NCBI GenBank assembly: GCA_020852515.1
Contig: JADZAS010000013.1
Location: forward strand, 582,600-646,599
DNA: 64,000 bases
DNA from: Phycisphaerales bacterium
Lineage (GTDB): Bacteria; Planctomycetota; Phycisphaerae; Phycisphaerales; UBA5793
Direction: 5' to 3'
Within the stretch, counting starts at the first letter, position 1, and the number at the start of each line of letters is the position of its first letter. The notes under the pieces were generated by a model, which saw nothing but the letters and a program-made list of their open reading frames with translations, was not told the DNA's origin and did no database searches. The position numbers and the translations under genes are program-made. Shown here piece by piece: positions 1 through 7,840 of this stretch.

Positions 1-1
1 T

Positions 2-100
2 GAGTATCGCGGCCGGAAGATCGTGACGATTGCATGCAGTTTCGGCGAGCGCTACCTGAGCACGCCGCTGTTTGCCGGCGAGACCGATCCGCGGCCGTAG
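2..100 (+). CDS. Cysteine synthase family protein, C-terminal end only
   Basis: Only the last 32 residues and the stop codon are inside the window; the start lies upstream. The fragment contains GERYLSTPLF, the typical carboxyl end of O-acetylserine sulfhydrylase (CysK/CysM, a PLP enzyme making cysteine from O-acetylserine and sulfide). The reading frame is open from the first bases to the TAG. The fragment is too short to tell CysK from CysM or cystathionine beta-synthase relatives. It converges on the fibro-slime gene, with a perfect hairpin between them. Confidence 0.7.
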   Translation, partial: EYRGRKIVTIACSFGERYLSTPLFAGETDPRP

Positions 101-117
101 CGGCGCAGAAAACGAAC

Positions 118-144
118 GGCGCCCCGAACGGGGGTCGGGGCGCC
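118..144. terminator. Hairpin between convergent genes
   Basis: A perfect 10-bp inverted repeat (ggcgccccga / tcggggcgcc) with a 7-base loop lies 17 bases after the cysteine synthase stop and before the end of the convergent fibro-slime gene. No T-tract follows on either strand, so it is a likely but not canonical intrinsic terminator, possibly working in both directions. Confidence 0.55.
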
Positions 145-200
145 GCGAGTGTCGATCCTCCAACAACCGGCCCGCATGGACAGGCCGCGATCGCTGTGCA

Positions 201-1073
201 TCAGTCGTACAGAGCGCTGACGGTCGGCATGGTGTCCGATTCGAGTTGGAGGCTCGTATCAATCCGGAAGTTCGACTCGGTGCGGTGGCGTTCGGCGAAG
301 AAGAAGTCCAGAGTGCAGGCCTGGCCGTCGGTCAGGTCGAGACGATCGAGTTCGACCACCTGGTTGACCTTGCCGTGGACGCCGCCGATGTCAATGACAA
401 GTTCGCCATTGATGAACACCCACACGTCGTCGTCGCCGTAGAAGGAGAACACCTGGCCGGCGCCTTCCTTGTAGGTGAACTTTGTGTGCAGCTCCATGGT
501 GAAGTGGAAGTTGTGGTCCGGCGAGCCGCCCGAGTTGCCGTACAGCTGGTGGTCGATCGGGAAGAACGAAGTGTTCTGATAGGTGTAGATGGGCATCTCT
601 TCCGTGCCGCCCGACTTGGTCAGGGTGACGGTGATGGGCTGGCTGAGATTCAGGCCCGGCACGTCGCGGTACCACTGGGCGAAGGATTCGGCGGACGTGA
701 TGCCGCCCTTGTCTACGGCCGAACCGAGGCTGCCGGCGGTGTCGCCCATCGAATGGTCGTAGAGCGCGGGCAGGATGGCCTGGCCGGCCGCGTTGCGCCA
801 CTGGCTGAGCACCTTGTGGCCGCCGCCAACAAAGACGGGCTTACGCTCTTCATCGAGCACCGATGAGATGTTGCCCATGTAGTGGCCGTAGCCGCCTGCG
901 GGCACCGCTTCGAAGTCGGGATGGCCGCCGTTCTTGGTGCGCTCGATGAAGTCGCGGACGACGCCGGACAGTTCGAGCGTCTCCGGCGGACCTTCTTGCG
1001 CCAGCAGTGCGCCCGTTGGCGCGAGAAGGCCCATTCCCACGATCGCGAACAAGGCTTGGTTGCGTTTCATCAT
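201..1073 (-). CDS. Exported fibro-slime domain protein
   Basis: This 290-residue protein starts with a signal peptide (Lys/Arg at 3-4, hydrophobic 8-24, cleavage probably after LLAQ). The rest matches the fibro-slime domain family (PA14-like beta sandwich): an early SGVVRDF segment, a central repeat-free region, then GDDDVWVFINGELVIDIGGV and a final FFFAERH stretch. The DDDVWVFI segment is the hallmark and is thought to bind calcium and carbohydrate in related domains. It is probably surface-associated or secreted. A strong Shine-Dalgarno (ggaagga) sits 4 bases before the ATG. The gene stands alone, with murA divergent. Confidence 0.8.
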   Translation of the reverse strand: MMKRNQALFAIVGMGLLAPTGALLAQEGPPETLELSGVVRDFIERTKNGGHPDFEAVPAGGYGHYMGNISSVLDEERKPVFVGGGHKVLSQWRNAAGQAILPALYDHSMGDTAGSLGSAVDKGGITSAESFAQWYRDVPGLNLSQPITVTLTKSGGTEEMPIYTYQNTSFFPIDHQLYGNSGGSPDHNFHFTMELHTKFTYKEGAGQVFSFYGDDDVWVFINGELVIDIGGVHGKVNQVVELDRLDLTDGQACTLDFFFAERHRTESNFRIDTSLQLESDTMPTVSALYD

Positions 1074-1330
1074 TGCTTCCTTCCATCAACAGATCAGACT
1101 GCAAGGCTTTGACAAGGCCTTCTCAATCCAACACCCTCCAATGTACAATTCATTGCCGCGCCTTGCCGGGCGTGAAGATCAGAAAGCCGGCGAATGGCGT
1201 GAAGCCGTAACGCCTGTGCCGCCTGGCGAAACTTCCCGCGATTCCTGCAGCCGCAGAGGCCTCCCGGACGATGCAATGGCGTTCGGACGCGATAGGATGT
1301 GCACGGCCAGGCGAACTGAGCGGGGCGATT
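1074..1330. other. Divergent intergenic region
   Basis: This 257-base gap separates the fibro-slime gene from murA. It holds the fibro-slime ribosome binding site next to position 1074 and presumably both promoters. I cannot pick convincing -35/-10 pairs and see no small gene. Confidence 0.4.
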
Positions 1331-2659
1331 ATGGATACCTTTGTCATCGAAGGCGGGCGACGCCTCAAGGGGCGACTGACGGTCAGCGGGTCCAAGAACG
1401 CGACCCTGCCGATCATGGCGGCCGCGCTGCTCACGGATCAGCCGCTCACGCTGCGCGATGTGCCCGACCTGCGCGATCTGAGCAACATGCGGGGATTGCT
1501 CACCGAGCTCGGCTGCGACGTTCAGCAGGACGGCAACCTCACCCGGCTCCACGTCGTCGATGAGACCGCCAGCCACGCCCGATACGAAATCGTCCGCACC
1601 ATGCGCGCGAGCATCTGCATTCTCGGACCGCTGCTGGCCCGCCGCAAAAAGGTCCGCGTCTCGATGCCCGGCGGCTGCGCCATCGGTGACCGGCCGGTCG
1701 ATCTGCACCTGCGCGGCCTGCGCGCGCTCGGGGCCGATATCCACCTCGAAGGCGGCGACATCGTCGCCACCGCCGAGGAACTCACCGGCGCGACGATCTT
1801 CCTCGGCGGGCCGGCGGGCTCGACGGTTCTCGGAACCGCCAACGTCATGTCCGCCGCCACGCTCGCCAGGGGCACCACCACAATAGAGTGCGCCGCGTGC
1901 GAGCCGGAGATCGTCAACCTCGCCGACACGCTCATCGCCATGGGCGCCCGCATCGAAGGCGCCGGCACGCCGCGCATCACGATTCATGGCGTCGATGAAC
2001 TCGGACCCGCCGAGATGCGCATCATGCCCGATCGCATCGAAGCCGGCACGTACATGATCGCCTCGGCCATCACCAACGGCCAGGTCACCATCGACAACTG
2101 CCCGCTCGATGCGCTGCTCGCGGTGCTCGACCGGCTCGAGGAGATCGGCGTGTCGGTGACCCGCCTCGACCCAGCTCAGCCGGCCAGCCGCTGCAGCGTG
2201 ATGGTCGAGACGAGCCGGCGTCTCAACCCCGTGCAGGTGACGACCCAGCCTCATCCGGGCTTCCCGACGGACCTGCAGGCCCAGACGATGGCGCTGCTGT
2301 GCCTGGCGGACGGCAACAGCATCGTGACCGAGCGCATCTACGAGCAGCGCTTTCTGCACGTGGCGGAGTTGAGCCGCATGGGCGCGAGCCTTCACCGCCA
2401 GGGTTCGACCGTGGTGGTTTCAGGCGTGCCGCACCTCATCGGAGCGCCTGTGATGGCCAGCGATCTGCGCGCCTCGGCTTCGCTGGTTCTGGCCGGTCTC
2501 GCGGCCCGCGGCCGCACCGTCATCTACCGCGTCTACCACCTCGACCGCGGCTACCAGCGGATGGAAGAGCGCCTGCGGGCGCTGGGCGCTTCCATCGAGC
2601 GCGTGCCCGAAGACCAGGTGCCCAGCGACGTGGCGCACGCCGCCGGCGCCGCCGGCTGA
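1331..2659 (+). CDS. murA: UDP-N-acetylglucosamine 1-carboxyvinyltransferase
   Basis: MurA transfers enolpyruvate from PEP to UDP-GlcNAc, the first committed cytoplasmic step of peptidoglycan synthesis. The 442-residue protein has the usual length. SGSKNATLPI near residues 19-28 carries the conserved Lys22-Asn23 pair. The flexible loop has PGGCAIGDRPVDLHL with the catalytic Cys at residue 116, so the Cys form (fosfomycin-sensitive type) is expected rather than Cys-to-Asp. The inside-out alpha/beta barrel signature GPAGSTVLGTANVM follows. I chose ATG 1331, the first residue of the family core (MDTFVIEGG). An in-frame upstream start at 1271 would add 20 unconserved residues. The Shine-Dalgarno is weak. 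Confidence 0.95.
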   Translation: MDTFVIEGGRRLKGRLTVSGSKNATLPIMAAALLTDQPLTLRDVPDLRDLSNMRGLLTELGCDVQQDGNLTRLHVVDETASHARYEIVRTMRASICILGPLLARRKKVRVSMPGGCAIGDRPVDLHLRGLRALGADIHLEGGDIVATAEELTGATIFLGGPAGSTVLGTANVMSAATLARGTTTIECAACEPEIVNLADTLIAMGARIEGAGTPRITIHGVDELGPAEMRIMPDRIEAGTYMIASAITNGQVTIDNCPLDALLAVLDRLEEIGVSVTRLDPAQPASRCSVMVETSRRLNPVQVTTQPHPGFPTDLQAQTMALLCLADGNSIVTERIYEQRFLHVAELSRMGASLHRQGSTVVVSGVPHLIGAPVMASDLRASASLVLAGLAARGRTVIYRVYHLDRGYQRMEERLRALGASIERVPEDQVPSDVAHAAGAAG

Positions 2660-2780
2660 TCGCCAGCAGGCGCCACCACCCGACGGATCGCAATTGGCAG
2701 CGGCGTCTCGGCTGATGCAGGGGTAACATTGCCCCACAATCTGGCCTGAGCTGCTCAGCACTGTCACCCAAAGACCCTGG

Positions 2781-3614
2781 ATGGATTTTGCGATGACGAC
2801 GGCGCCGAAGATGGATATGCCCGCACTGCCCCGACCTGCCGCTCAATCCGATCTGACGCGGACGCGGATCCACGATCTGCCCGTCGTTGTCTGGCTCGGC
2901 CTGCCGCTGGCTCTTGTGGCGCTGCGACTTCTCTCACCGATGCTCGGGCTGGAACGCTGGGAGATGATCATGTCCGACGAATTCGGGCTTGTCGAACTGT
3001 GCACCGCGGCGGTGCTTGTGTTCGGCATCATCATCGCCTGCATGATCATGCGACGCCGTCGCTCGCTGCCCCGGCTGGCAAGCGTGGCGATGGCGCTGGG
3101 CGGATTGAGCGTGCACTACTTTCTGGGTGAGGAGATCAGTTGGGGACAGCACTATCTCGGTTATGCCACGCCCGAGAGCATCGCAAGCCTGAACTCGCAG
3201 GAAGAGTTCAATCTGCACAATCTTGATCTGCCGGTCGATCTCTTCGACAACATTCCCCGGCAGATCATGCTCATCGCCACGTTTATTGGAGGCGTCTTCC
3301 TGCCTCTGCTTTGGCGCCAGCGCCTGGAGCGGCCCGAGGCGCGCCAGACGCTCGAATACTGGATCGTTCCCAACTATCGACTGGTTCCGATCTCCCTGCT
3401 CGCCGTGTTCTCCAACATTCCCGCCAAGTTGATTGGCGAAGACGCGTCCGGAGCGTTTGCCGAGGGGTCATACCTGTCCATGGTGTTCCTCCTCGACATC
3501 GGCGAAACCAAGGAACTTGCCTTCGCGGGCGTGATGACGCTCTATCTCTTGTCCGTTCTGCTGCGCGTCCGATCACTTCCCTCGCAACAAGCGACAGACG
3601 CTTCGACATCCTGA
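2781..3614 (+). CDS. Multi-pass membrane protein of unknown function
   Basis: This 277-residue protein has about six hydrophobic segments (near residues 34-55, 68-88, 98-112, 163-178, 200-215 and 245-262). Between segments 3 and 4 is a polar block with GEEISWGQHYLGYATPE followed by EEFNLHNLDL. I recognise this GEE-SWGQ / NLHNL pattern from uncharacterised bacterial membrane proteins, but no function is known to me. The conserved Glu, His and Asn in a loop could bind metal or a polar ligand, which is inference. The start is uncertain: ATGs at 2793 and 2811 are in frame and none has a good Shine-Dalgarno. Confidence 0.7.
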   Translation: MDFAMTTAPKMDMPALPRPAAQSDLTRTRIHDLPVVVWLGLPLALVALRLLSPMLGLERWEMIMSDEFGLVELCTAAVLVFGIIIACMIMRRRRSLPRLASVAMALGGLSVHYFLGEEISWGQHYLGYATPESIASLNSQEEFNLHNLDLPVDLFDNIPRQIMLIATFIGGVFLPLLWRQRLERPEARQTLEYWIVPNYRLVPISLLAVFSNIPAKLIGEDASGAFAEGSYLSMVFLLDIGETKELAFAGVMTLYLLSVLLRVRSLPSQQATDASTS

Positions 3615-3701
3615 CCTGAGGCAGCCGGCCGGATCCATCGGCTCCCTCCAACGGCCAGAGCCTCTCACCCGCTCGCCCCGTCACGCGCTCACCTCCGCGG
3701 C

Positions 3702-3974
3702 TTACTCTTCGTCAAAACCTCGCTCGACGAGTTCGATGAGCGCCTTCAGGGCCTCGCGGCAGTCTTGCCCGCTCACTTCGATGGTCAATTCCGTGCCTTT
3801 GGTGGCGGCGAGCATCATCATCTGCATGATCGACTTGCCATCGACCTTTTGCGCATCGCGGCGGACGCAGACGTCGGACTTGAAGTTGCTGGCGGTTTCG
3901 ACAAAGGACATCGCCGGACGGGCGTGGAGTCCGAGCCGGTTGCGGATGATCACTTTGGCCGTGGCGTTGGACAA
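3702..3974 (-). CDS. HPr family phosphocarrier protein (TTG start)
   Basis: HPr passes a phosphoryl group from EI to EIIA in the phosphotransferase system. The 90-residue product has the phosphorylatable His17 in GLHARPA and the regulatory Ser48 in KVDGKSIM, so both HPr phosphorylation sites are present. I chose TTG at 3974. It gives the normal HPr length and is preceded by an excellent Shine-Dalgarno (ggagg, 9-base spacer), while an upstream ATG at 4052 would add 26 basic, unconserved residues. It follows the EIIA gene by about 100 bases on the same strand, as in nitrogen-type PTS loci. No EI gene is in the window. Confidence 0.9.
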   Translation of the reverse strand: MSNATAKVIIRNRLGLHARPAMSFVETASNFKSDVCVRRDAQKVDGKSIMQMMMLAATKGTELTIEVSGQDCREALKALIELVERGFDEE

Positions 3975-4070
3975 GCGCCGAAACCTCCGGGGGAGACTGC
4001 ATCTCGGCCGGCAGACACGAGCCGGCCGCTCGGGATGGCGTGCGATGATCACCTGACTCGGCGCGGCCGC

Positions 4071-4544
4071 TCAGCCCAGTTGCTGGTTATCCGCTTCGCG
4101 AATCAGGGTAATGATGTCGTCCACGCTCGAAACCTGGCGCAGGAATCGACGGAACGTATCCTGGCTGAGGTTCTGGAAGATGATCTCCATGGCCCGCAGG
4201 TGATCTTCGGGCTGATCACCCGGGCTCAGCAGCAGCACCACGGAGTAGACCGGCTGACGGTCGAGGGCGTTGAAATCGACGCCCTTGCTGCTCACGCCGA
4301 TCGTGGCGGCCATGCGCTTGACCGACGCGTGCTTGACGTGAGGGACGGCGACGCCCTTGCCGAATCCCGTCGAGCCGCGCCGCTCGCGCTCGAGGATGGC
4401 CTCGATGAGTTCGTCGCGGTGACCTTTCTCAACGACGCCGGCGGCCAGCAGGGCGTCCACCAACTCCGCCACCACCTCGTCGCGGGTGACCGCCGCGAGA
4501 GACGGCACCAGAGCCGACTCGACCATGATCTCGTGCAATTTCAT
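4071..4544 (-). CDS. ptsN: PTS sugar transporter subunit IIA, nitrogen-type
   Basis: This 157-residue single-domain EIIA of the fructose/nitrogen family accepts phosphate from HPr. The active His69 lies in GKGVAVPHVKHASV. There is no membrane domain, so a regulatory rather than transport role is likely, as for EIIA-Ntr. The gene sits between the hibernation factor and HPr, the classic hpf-ptsN-HPr order, but rpoN is absent here. It is 31 bases downstream of hpf and also has its own TACAAT box 5 bases before the ATG. The symbol is by analogy with that locus. Confidence 0.85.
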   Translation of the reverse strand: MKLHEIMVESALVPSLAAVTRDEVVAELVDALLAAGVVEKGHRDELIEAILERERRGSTGFGKGVAVPHVKHASVKRMAATIGVSSKGVDFNALDRQPVYSVVLLLSPGDQPEDHLRAMEIIFQNLSQDTFRRFLRQVSSVDDIITLIREADNQQLG

Positions 4545-4549
4545 TGGCG

Positions 4550-4555
4550 ATTGTA
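4550..4555 (-). promoter_or_regulatory. Probable -10 box of a leaderless ptsN transcript
   Basis: On the minus strand TACAAT ends 5 bases before the ptsN ATG, so transcription would begin at about the A of the ATG. No Shine-Dalgarno is visible. The surrounding ggggTACAATCGCC also occurs before the membrane protein gene starting at 37051. Confidence 0.5.
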
Positions 4556-4575
4556 CCCCGATTCCCAGCCCCGCA

Positions 4576-4878
4576 TCAGCCCGGATGCTTGCGGTTGCGC
4601 GTCATCTCCTTGTACTCCGCCAGCTGCCGGCTCAACTTATCGACGACGGAGTCCAGGCAGGCATGATAGTCCATGCCGTGCTCGCGACCGATGAACGGAT
4701 CATGCCGGTCCACGTGGGCGATGACTTCGATCTCGAATTCGCGGCCGGGCTTGTCGATGACGACATCCACCTGCTGGATGCGATCGTAATAGCGGGTGAG
4801 CCGGTCGCACTTCTTGGAGGCGTAATCCTCCATGGCGGCACTGACGTCGAGATGCTTTCCCGTCACAGTGATCTGCAT
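4576..4878 (-). CDS. hpf: Ribosome hibernation promoting factor (short form)
   Basis: At 100 residues this is the short HPF/RaiA type, which binds the 30S decoding region and promotes inactive ribosome dimers in stationary phase. The family start MQITVTGKHLDVS, the segment DRLTRYYDRI, the beta strands IEVIAHV and the basic tail are present. The long-form C-terminal dimerisation domain is absent. TTGACA lies upstream at 4910-4915 (minus strand), and TAAGGA, 7 bases before the ATG, may serve as -10 box or as Shine-Dalgarno. It is the first gene of the hpf-ptsN-HPr block. Confidence 0.88.
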   Translation of the reverse strand: MQITVTGKHLDVSAAMEDYASKKCDRLTRYYDRIQQVDVVIDKPGREFEIEVIAHVDRHDPFIGREHGMDYHACLDSVVDKLSRQLAEYKEMTRNRKHPG

Positions 4879-4945
4879 GTCTGAATCCTTAGCACCGGAT
4901 TAGCGGGTTTGTCAACACGGTTGAGTCTCTGCTTTGCGAACCCCT

Positions 4946-5917
4946 TCAGGCCGGGCTGCCCTGATCAGGCGTCTGGACCGGGGCCTTGGCCGGCCCGGCC
5001 GACCGCTTCGCCGGCGCTGCCTGCGCCACCGCAAGCACCTGGCGATCGGGGATCAGCACGCCGCCGCTGACAGTGAATCGAAGCGCTTCCTCCACGGTAA
5101 TGTTCAGTTCGCAGATCTCGCTGCGCGGCAGAGTGATGGTGTAGCCCGTAAATGGCGTGGGCGAACTCGGGATGAAGACGGTGACGAGCTCGCCTGGCTG
5201 GGCTTGGGCCATCGGCGCCATGTCGATCATCGCGGGTCCGGTCAGGAAACCCAGCGACCAGATGCCTTTGCGCGGATACTCGACGATGACGACCCGGTTG
5301 AACTCGACCTTCGTCTCGCCGAGCATGAAATCGACGAGTTGCTTGACGTACGGGTACACCTGCTTGAAGATGGGAACGCTCGAGACGATGCGCTCCAGCC
5401 GGGCGGCGATGCGCCGGCCGACGAACCCGCCGAACACGCGGCCGGCGAGATAGAACAGCAGCACGGCCACGATCAGGCCGATGGCATTGAGCCAGATGTG
5501 CTGGTCCCACCACGTCTTGAGGTCGTTGCGACGGACCTCCGCCTTGAGCGCCTCGCCTTCGAGCCGGGGCAGCTTCTGCACGTTGCGGCGATCGATCTCC
5601 GCCTGGACCTCTTCATCCGTAACGTGGTACCACGCCGGATAGTGAGCCGCCGCCCAGGCCGGATCGTCGCCCGGCCCGCGGATGATCAGCGGCGTGGTCT
5701 TGATGATCGCCAGGCGCGTGACCGAGTTGATCGGCTCGGCGATGCGGGTGCTGACGAACTGGTAGGCGTAAACGACGATCCAGATGGTGAGCACGGATGG
5801 GAGCAGAATCGCCAGCCCACGCAGGAAGAACACCTTGAAATCGCTCGAGAACGATCGTTTGGGCGACTTCATCGTCGTCAGCAGGCCCCCTGGTGCGGAC
5901 GCCGCGCAGGCGCCCAT
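4946..5917 (-). CDS. DUF502 family membrane protein
   Basis: This 323-residue protein fits DUF502: two transmembrane helices (about residues 27-52 and 165-190), then a conserved cytoplasmic or periplasmic domain containing GRRIAARLERIVSSVPIFKQ, VYPYVKQLVDFM and VVIVEYPRKGIWSLGFLTG, and a Pro/Ala-rich tail. The family's biochemical role is unknown; it is often described as a transporter-like component, without proof. A TACACT box 9 bases before ATG 5917 favours that start. An internal ATG at 5872 would remove 15 residues and keep both helices. A roughly 75-residue loop between the helices is longer than I expect for the family. Confidence 0.8.
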   Translation of the reverse strand: MGACAASAPGGLLTTMKSPKRSFSSDFKVFFLRGLAILLPSVLTIWIVVYAYQFVSTRIAEPINSVTRLAIIKTTPLIIRGPGDDPAWAAAHYPAWYHVTDEEVQAEIDRRNVQKLPRLEGEALKAEVRRNDLKTWWDQHIWLNAIGLIVAVLLFYLAGRVFGGFVGRRIAARLERIVSSVPIFKQVYPYVKQLVDFMLGETKVEFNRVVIVEYPRKGIWSLGFLTGPAMIDMAPMAQAQPGELVTVFIPSSPTPFTGYTITLPRSEICELNITVEEALRFTVSGGVLIPDRQVLAVAQAAPAKRSAGPAKAPVQTPDQGSPA

Positions 5918-5926
5918 GCCACGACA

Positions 5927-5932
5927 AGTGTA
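5927..5932 (-). promoter_or_regulatory. Probable -10 box before the DUF502 gene
   Basis: TACACT on the minus strand lies 9 bases before ATG 5917. There is no Shine-Dalgarno for this start, which fits a leaderless or nearly leaderless transcript. Confidence 0.4.
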
Positions 5933-5963
5933 GGAGAGCGGCCTGAACCTTCAATGCAGCCGC

Positions 5964-6830
5964 TCAGGACGCGAGCGCATCGTCGCAAAAACGCAGCACC
6001 GTGACGAGAAAGTCGCGCAGTTGCGGCGATGGCTCGCCATTTATTGGGAATGGGTTGGGCGTGTTGAACACGTGATCGCCGTCCTGGATCAGTCCCAGCC
6101 GGTGCTCGACTGCGTCATCCGCCATGGCGGCGATCTCCGAGGCGTCGCGCGGCGGGACGGTGGGGTCGGCCGTGCCGTGCACGACCAGCAGCGGGCATTC
6201 GATGGCCCGCACGTGGCGCGCGATATCGTGCCCCGCCGGGTCTGCCTCCTGCTCATCAAGGAACGCCCGGCCGATGCGCAGGTCCTGGCCTGTGCGGCCG
6301 CTCTTGACGGCCAGATAGCCGCGCTCGAGGATCTCGCGCCTCTGCGACTCGGCGAATCGCCACGGCCGGCTCGGCGCCGAGGCGGAGATGACCGCCGCCG
6401 GCAGCGGCTCGCGATGCTCGAGATACCGTCGCCCGGCCGCAAGCAGCACGCCGACGCCGCCGCGGCTGTGGCCCATGAGCACCAGCGGCCGGTTCGCGCC
6501 CTCCAGCGTGCCGTCGCGCACGGCGTCGATCACGGCGTCGATGTCGATGACGTTGTTGTTCCACGTGCCGAGTTCGAACAGGTCCGGCCGCTCGAAGGTC
6601 GCGAAATTGTTCGTGATGCCCGAGGTGGTGAGATTGAAGCGGTGCGCGAGAAAGCCGGCCCGGGCGAACTGATCGGCGACGAACGGGAACAGGCCGTAGT
6701 CCTTGTACCCCATGAAGCCGTGCACGAGCAGCACCACTCCGCGCGCAAAGTCCACGTCTGGGACGTGCGTGTTGCCGTAAATCGGCAGGTCGCGCCAGCC
6801 GGAAATGGTCCAGTCGTTTATCGCGGGCAT
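5964..6830 (-). CDS. Alpha/beta hydrolase
   Basis: This 288-residue cytoplasmic hydrolase has a complete triad: nucleophile Ser in MGHSRGG (about residue 120), Asp in HGTADPTVP and His in QDGDHVFNTPNPF. The oxyanion region is VLLVHGFMGYKDYGLF. The fold resembles dienelactone-hydrolase or BAAT-type esterases, and the F-N-T-P-NPF ending is shared by a group of uncharacterised prolyl-oligopeptidase-like hydrolases. The substrate is unknown. It lies 19 bases downstream of the UbiA-type gene and also has its own -10-like box. Confidence 0.82.
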   Translation of the reverse strand: MPAINDWTISGWRDLPIYGNTHVPDVDFARGVVLLVHGFMGYKDYGLFPFVADQFARAGFLAHRFNLTTSGITNNFATFERPDLFELGTWNNNVIDIDAVIDAVRDGTLEGANRPLVLMGHSRGGVGVLLAAGRRYLEHREPLPAAVISASAPSRPWRFAESQRREILERGYLAVKSGRTGQDLRIGRAFLDEQEADPAGHDIARHVRAIECPLLVVHGTADPTVPPRDASEIAAMADDAVEHRLGLIQDGDHVFNTPNPFPINGEPSPQLRDFLVTVLRFCDDALAS

Positions 6831-6835
6831 GTTGC

Positions 6836-6841
6836 AGGATA
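6836..6841 (-). promoter_or_regulatory. Possible -10 box before the hydrolase gene
   Basis: TATCCT on the minus strand ends 5 bases before the hydrolase ATG, and no Shine-Dalgarno is present. The box overlaps the end of the gap after the UbiA-type gene, so the hydrolase may be transcribed alone as well as by read-through. Confidence 0.35.
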
Positions 6842-6849
6842 GGCGAGCG

Positions 6850-7788
6850 TCAGTGCATCACCACACTGGCGATTCCCAACGCGCCAACGAGGCAACTGAT
6901 CACGCCGTTTAGCGTGAAGAAGGCGAGTTGGATGCGGCCCGTCGCGCCCCCGGCCGTCACCGCGTGCTCGACGATGAGCAGCACGACGACCACGGCGACA
7001 CCGATGGCAAACAGCGAGCCGAAGCGTGGATCAATGACGACGATCGCCGTGAGCGAACCGGCGCTGATTGCGTGCAGCAGCCTGCTGATCCACAGCGCCG
7101 GCCCGACGCCGAGGCGACTAGGCAGGCTGTGCAGCCGCTGCTGCCGATCGACCTGCACATCCTGCAGGGCGTAGACGACGTCAAAGCCGGCCACCCAGCA
7201 GAGCACGTTCAGACTCAGCAACCACAGCGCCGGCTGGGCCGCGAGAGCCGCAGGCTCGATGGCCAGCGCGGCGGCGAGCGGCGAGATCGCCAGCGACGAA
7301 CCCAAAAAGACATGGCACATCCACGTCCATCGCTTCATCCAGCCGTACGAGCCAATCCACGCAAGCACGGGGATTGACAGCACCGTCGGCCACCAGTTGT
7401 CAAACACGAAGCCGAATGCGACGCAGCAGACGATGAACACGCCCGCCGACCAGAGCAGCGCCATGCGCGCGTGGCGCAGCGCCACGCGGCCGCTGGGCAG
7501 CGCCCGCCCGCTGGTGCGCGGGTTGAGCGCGTCGATGTCGCGATCGATGATGCGGTTGGCGAGCATGGCGAACGTGCGGGCGCTGACCATGCAGACGACA
7601 ATCAACGCCATCTGCCCGGCAAAGCGGGACCAGGCGCCGCCCGCCGGCCGGGCCATGAATGCGGCGAGCAGCGCAAAGGGCAGAGCGAAAAGACTGTGGC
7701 TGAGTTTGATATCTGCCGCCAGCGCCTTGAGCGACGCACCCGGACCCGGGGAATCGGCAAGCGAGGTGGCTGGAGCCGCGGAAGCCAT
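6850..7788 (-). CDS. UbiA family prenyltransferase
   Basis: This 312-residue integral membrane protein has about eight or nine helices and both UbiA Asp-rich motifs: NRIIDRDID (about residues 78-86) and DVQVDRQQRLHSLP (about 212-225), which bind Mg-prenyl diphosphate. The family attaches a polyprenyl chain to an aromatic acceptor; UbiA and the futalosine-pathway enzyme MqnP look alike at this level. Divergence by 52 bases from a type III polyketide synthase operon raises the alternative that it prenylates the polyketide product. I rank menaquinone biosynthesis first and polyketide tailoring second. Confidence 0.85.
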   Translation of the reverse strand: MASAAPATSLADSPGPGASLKALAADIKLSHSLFALPFALLAAFMARPAGGAWSRFAGQMALIVVCMVSARTFAMLANRIIDRDIDALNPRTSGRALPSGRVALRHARMALLWSAGVFIVCCVAFGFVFDNWWPTVLSIPVLAWIGSYGWMKRWTWMCHVFLGSSLAISPLAAALAIEPAALAAQPALWLLSLNVLCWVAGFDVVYALQDVQVDRQQRLHSLPSRLGVGPALWISRLLHAISAGSLTAIVVIDPRFGSLFAIGVAVVVVLLIVEHAVTAGGATGRIQLAFFTLNGVISCLVGALGIASVVMH

Positions 7789-7795
7789 CGCTTGA

Positions 7796-7801
7796 ATCGT
7801 A
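7796..7801 (-). promoter_or_regulatory. Probable -10 box of a leaderless UbiA-type transcript
   Basis: TACGAT on the minus strand lies 7 bases before the UbiA-type ATG. No Shine-Dalgarno is seen. It faces away from the methyltransferase promoter 28 bases further on. Confidence 0.4.
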
Positions 7802-7829
7802 GCCCATGAGCGCCGCGCCGCCGTTCACC

Positions 7830-7835
7830 TACCAT
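7830..7835 (+). promoter_or_regulatory. Probable -10 box of the polyketide operon
   Basis: TACCAT ends 5 bases before the GTG start at 7841. The intervening cggag abuts the GTG and is too close to act as a Shine-Dalgarno. A leaderless operon start fits better. Confidence 0.4.
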
Positions 7836-7840
7836 CGGAG

